Assembly: GCA_017517985.1 (NCBI GenBank)
Contig: JAFWWX010000415.1
Span: forward strand, 1-7,056
Length of the DNA: 7,056 nt
Direction: 5' to 3'
DNA from: Clostridia bacterium
GTDB lineage: Bacteria; Bacillota_A; Clostridia; Oscillospirales; CAG-382
Below the pieces are notes generated by a model that worked only from the letters and a program-made list of their open reading frames with translations, was not told the origin of the DNA and did no database searches. Shown here piece by piece: positions 6,093 through 7,056 of this stretch; the stretch's first letter is position 1, and the number at the start of each line of letters is the position of its first letter. A program made the translations under genes and the position numbers.

Positions 6093-7056
6093 ATGGCAGA
6101 TTTGAAAATGCTTGCGATTGACCTTGGTGCGTCTAGCGGAAGAGGAATTGTGGGAAAGTTTGACGGAAACAAAATATCGCTCGAAGAGATTCACAGATTT
6201 GACAACAATGTCGTAAATGTTAGTGGAAATCTTTACTGGGATACACTTGCACTCTTTACCGAGATAAAAAATGCAATAAGAACCTGTGCTTTATCTGACA
6301 ATAAAGATATAAAATCAATTGCAATTGATACCTGGGGTGTTGACTACGGTCTTCTTGACAAGAGCGGAAGACTTATCGGCAATCCCTATTGCTACAGAGA
6401 CCCCAGAACAACTAAAGGCATCATGGATGAAGTGTTTGCAAAGCTTGGTAAAAAAGAACTGTACTCAAGAACAGGTACACAGTTTATGAACTTTAATACA
6501 CTTTTCCAGCTTGCTCAGGAAATAAAAGACAGCCCGTATGCATTTGAAAATGCTCAGGATATGCTCTTTATACCTGACCTCCTCAAGTATTTCCTTACAG
6601 GTGTAAAGCAGACTGAATATACAATTGCGTCAACAGCACAGATGCTTGATGCAAAGGAAAGAAACTGGGCATATGATATGATTGAAAAACTCGGTATCCC
6701 ACGAAAGATTCTCGGTAACATAGTTCAGCCGGGAGAAAAGTGTGGAAAGCTTCTTCCTGCAATTCTTGATGAGGTTGGCTCAATTGATGCAGAGGTTGTT
6801 GCTGCTGCATCTCACGATACAGCTTCGGCAGTAATTTCTGTTCCTGCAAAGAACGATGATTTTGTTTACATATCCAGCGGACCCTGGTCGCTTATGGGTC
6901 GTGAAATTTCTGAACCTATCACCGATGATAAGGCTTTCGAATACAATATAACAAATGAAGGCGGAGCTGAAAGAAAGATAAGATTCCTCAAGAATATTAT
7001 GGGACTTTGGATCGAGCAGGAATCTCGTCGTCAGTGGGCGAGAGAAGGCGAAAAGA
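6093..7056 (+). CDS. rhaB: Rhamnulokinase (FGGY kinase), 3' end outside the window
   Basis: The first 321 codons are present, about two thirds of a usual 470-490 residue protein, and no in-frame stop occurs before the window edge. Rhamnulokinase phosphorylates L-rhamnulose to L-rhamnulose 1-phosphate with ATP in cytosolic rhamnose catabolism. FGGY signs and RhaB-like blocks are AIDLGASSGRG (8-18, phosphate-binding loop), IDTWGVDYGLLD (78-89), YRDPRT (101-106), IPDLLKYFLTG (160-170), ASTAQMLD (179-186), ASHDTASAV (239-247) with the likely catalytic base D242, SSGPWSLMG (261-269) and ITNEGGAE with RFLKNIMGLW (286-306). The last blocks separate it from xylulokinase and glycerol kinase. Position 264 is Pro where I expect Thr in RhaB. 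The ATG at 6093 has a strong GGAGG (6083-6087) 5 nt upstream, the best site in the window. Tyr codons are more often TAC (6 of 11) than in mutS2 (6 of 24). It is likely the first gene of a rhamnose or related deoxysugar locus running off the right edge; fuculokinase-like specificity is less likely. Confidence 0.9.
   Translation, partial: MADLKMLAIDLGASSGRGIVGKFDGNKISLEEIHRFDNNVVNVSGNLYWDTLALFTEIKNAIRTCALSDNKDIKSIAIDTWGVDYGLLDKSGRLIGNPYCYRDPRTTKGIMDEVFAKLGKKELYSRTGTQFMNFNTLFQLAQEIKDSPYAFENAQDMLFIPDLLKYFLTGVKQTEYTIASTAQMLDAKERNWAYDMIEKLGIPRKILGNIVQPGEKCGKLLPAILDEVGSIDAEVVAAASHDTASAVISVPAKNDDFVYISSGPWSLMGREISEPITDDKAFEYNITNEGGAERKIRFLKNIMGLWIEQESRRQWAREGEK

Overview
The window is chromosomal DNA from an AT-rich, low-GC Gram-positive bacterium, most likely an anaerobic gut-type Clostridia member (Ruminococcaceae/Oscillospiraceae-like; the family level is a guess). 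This rests on the frequent AGA and ATA codons, strong purine-rich Shine-Dalgarno sites, the phoH-ybeY-era-recO gene order and a MutS2 protein. All five genes lie on the + strand. No RNA gene, CRISPR array, insertion sequence or phage gene was seen.

Layout: 1-195 is AT-rich leader DNA with a good sigma-A type promoter (-35 at 107-112, -10 at 130-135). Next come phoH/ybeZ (196-1170), a single reading frame fusing YbeY to the GTPase Era (1185-2624), recO (2661-3440), a 113-bp gap with an 11-bp inverted repeat that starts inside the end of recO, mutS2 (3554-6016), a 76-bp gap with a weak dyad, and the first two thirds of a rhamnulokinase gene (6093 to the window edge).

How the genes work together: PhoH/YbeZ, YbeY and Era all act in late 16S rRNA and 30S maturation. 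RecO is a recombination mediator that often follows era in Firmicutes. MutS2 is tied to recombination control and, in Bacillus subtilis, to splitting collided ribosomes. The first three genes look like one transcription unit, with gaps of 14 and 36 bp. mutS2 may be read with them or partly uncoupled by the inverted repeat. The rhamnulokinase belongs to L-rhamnose catabolism and probably opens a separate sugar-use locus.

The most notable point is the ybeY::era fusion, with the genes that usually separate them (dgkA, cdd) and pgpH absent. I see no wholly undescribed system. Smaller points are a 19-bp tandem duplication across the era stop codon, the inverted repeat at the recO end, the very short Shine-Dalgarno spacing of mutS2 and a Pro in a motif of the rhamnulokinase where I expect Thr.
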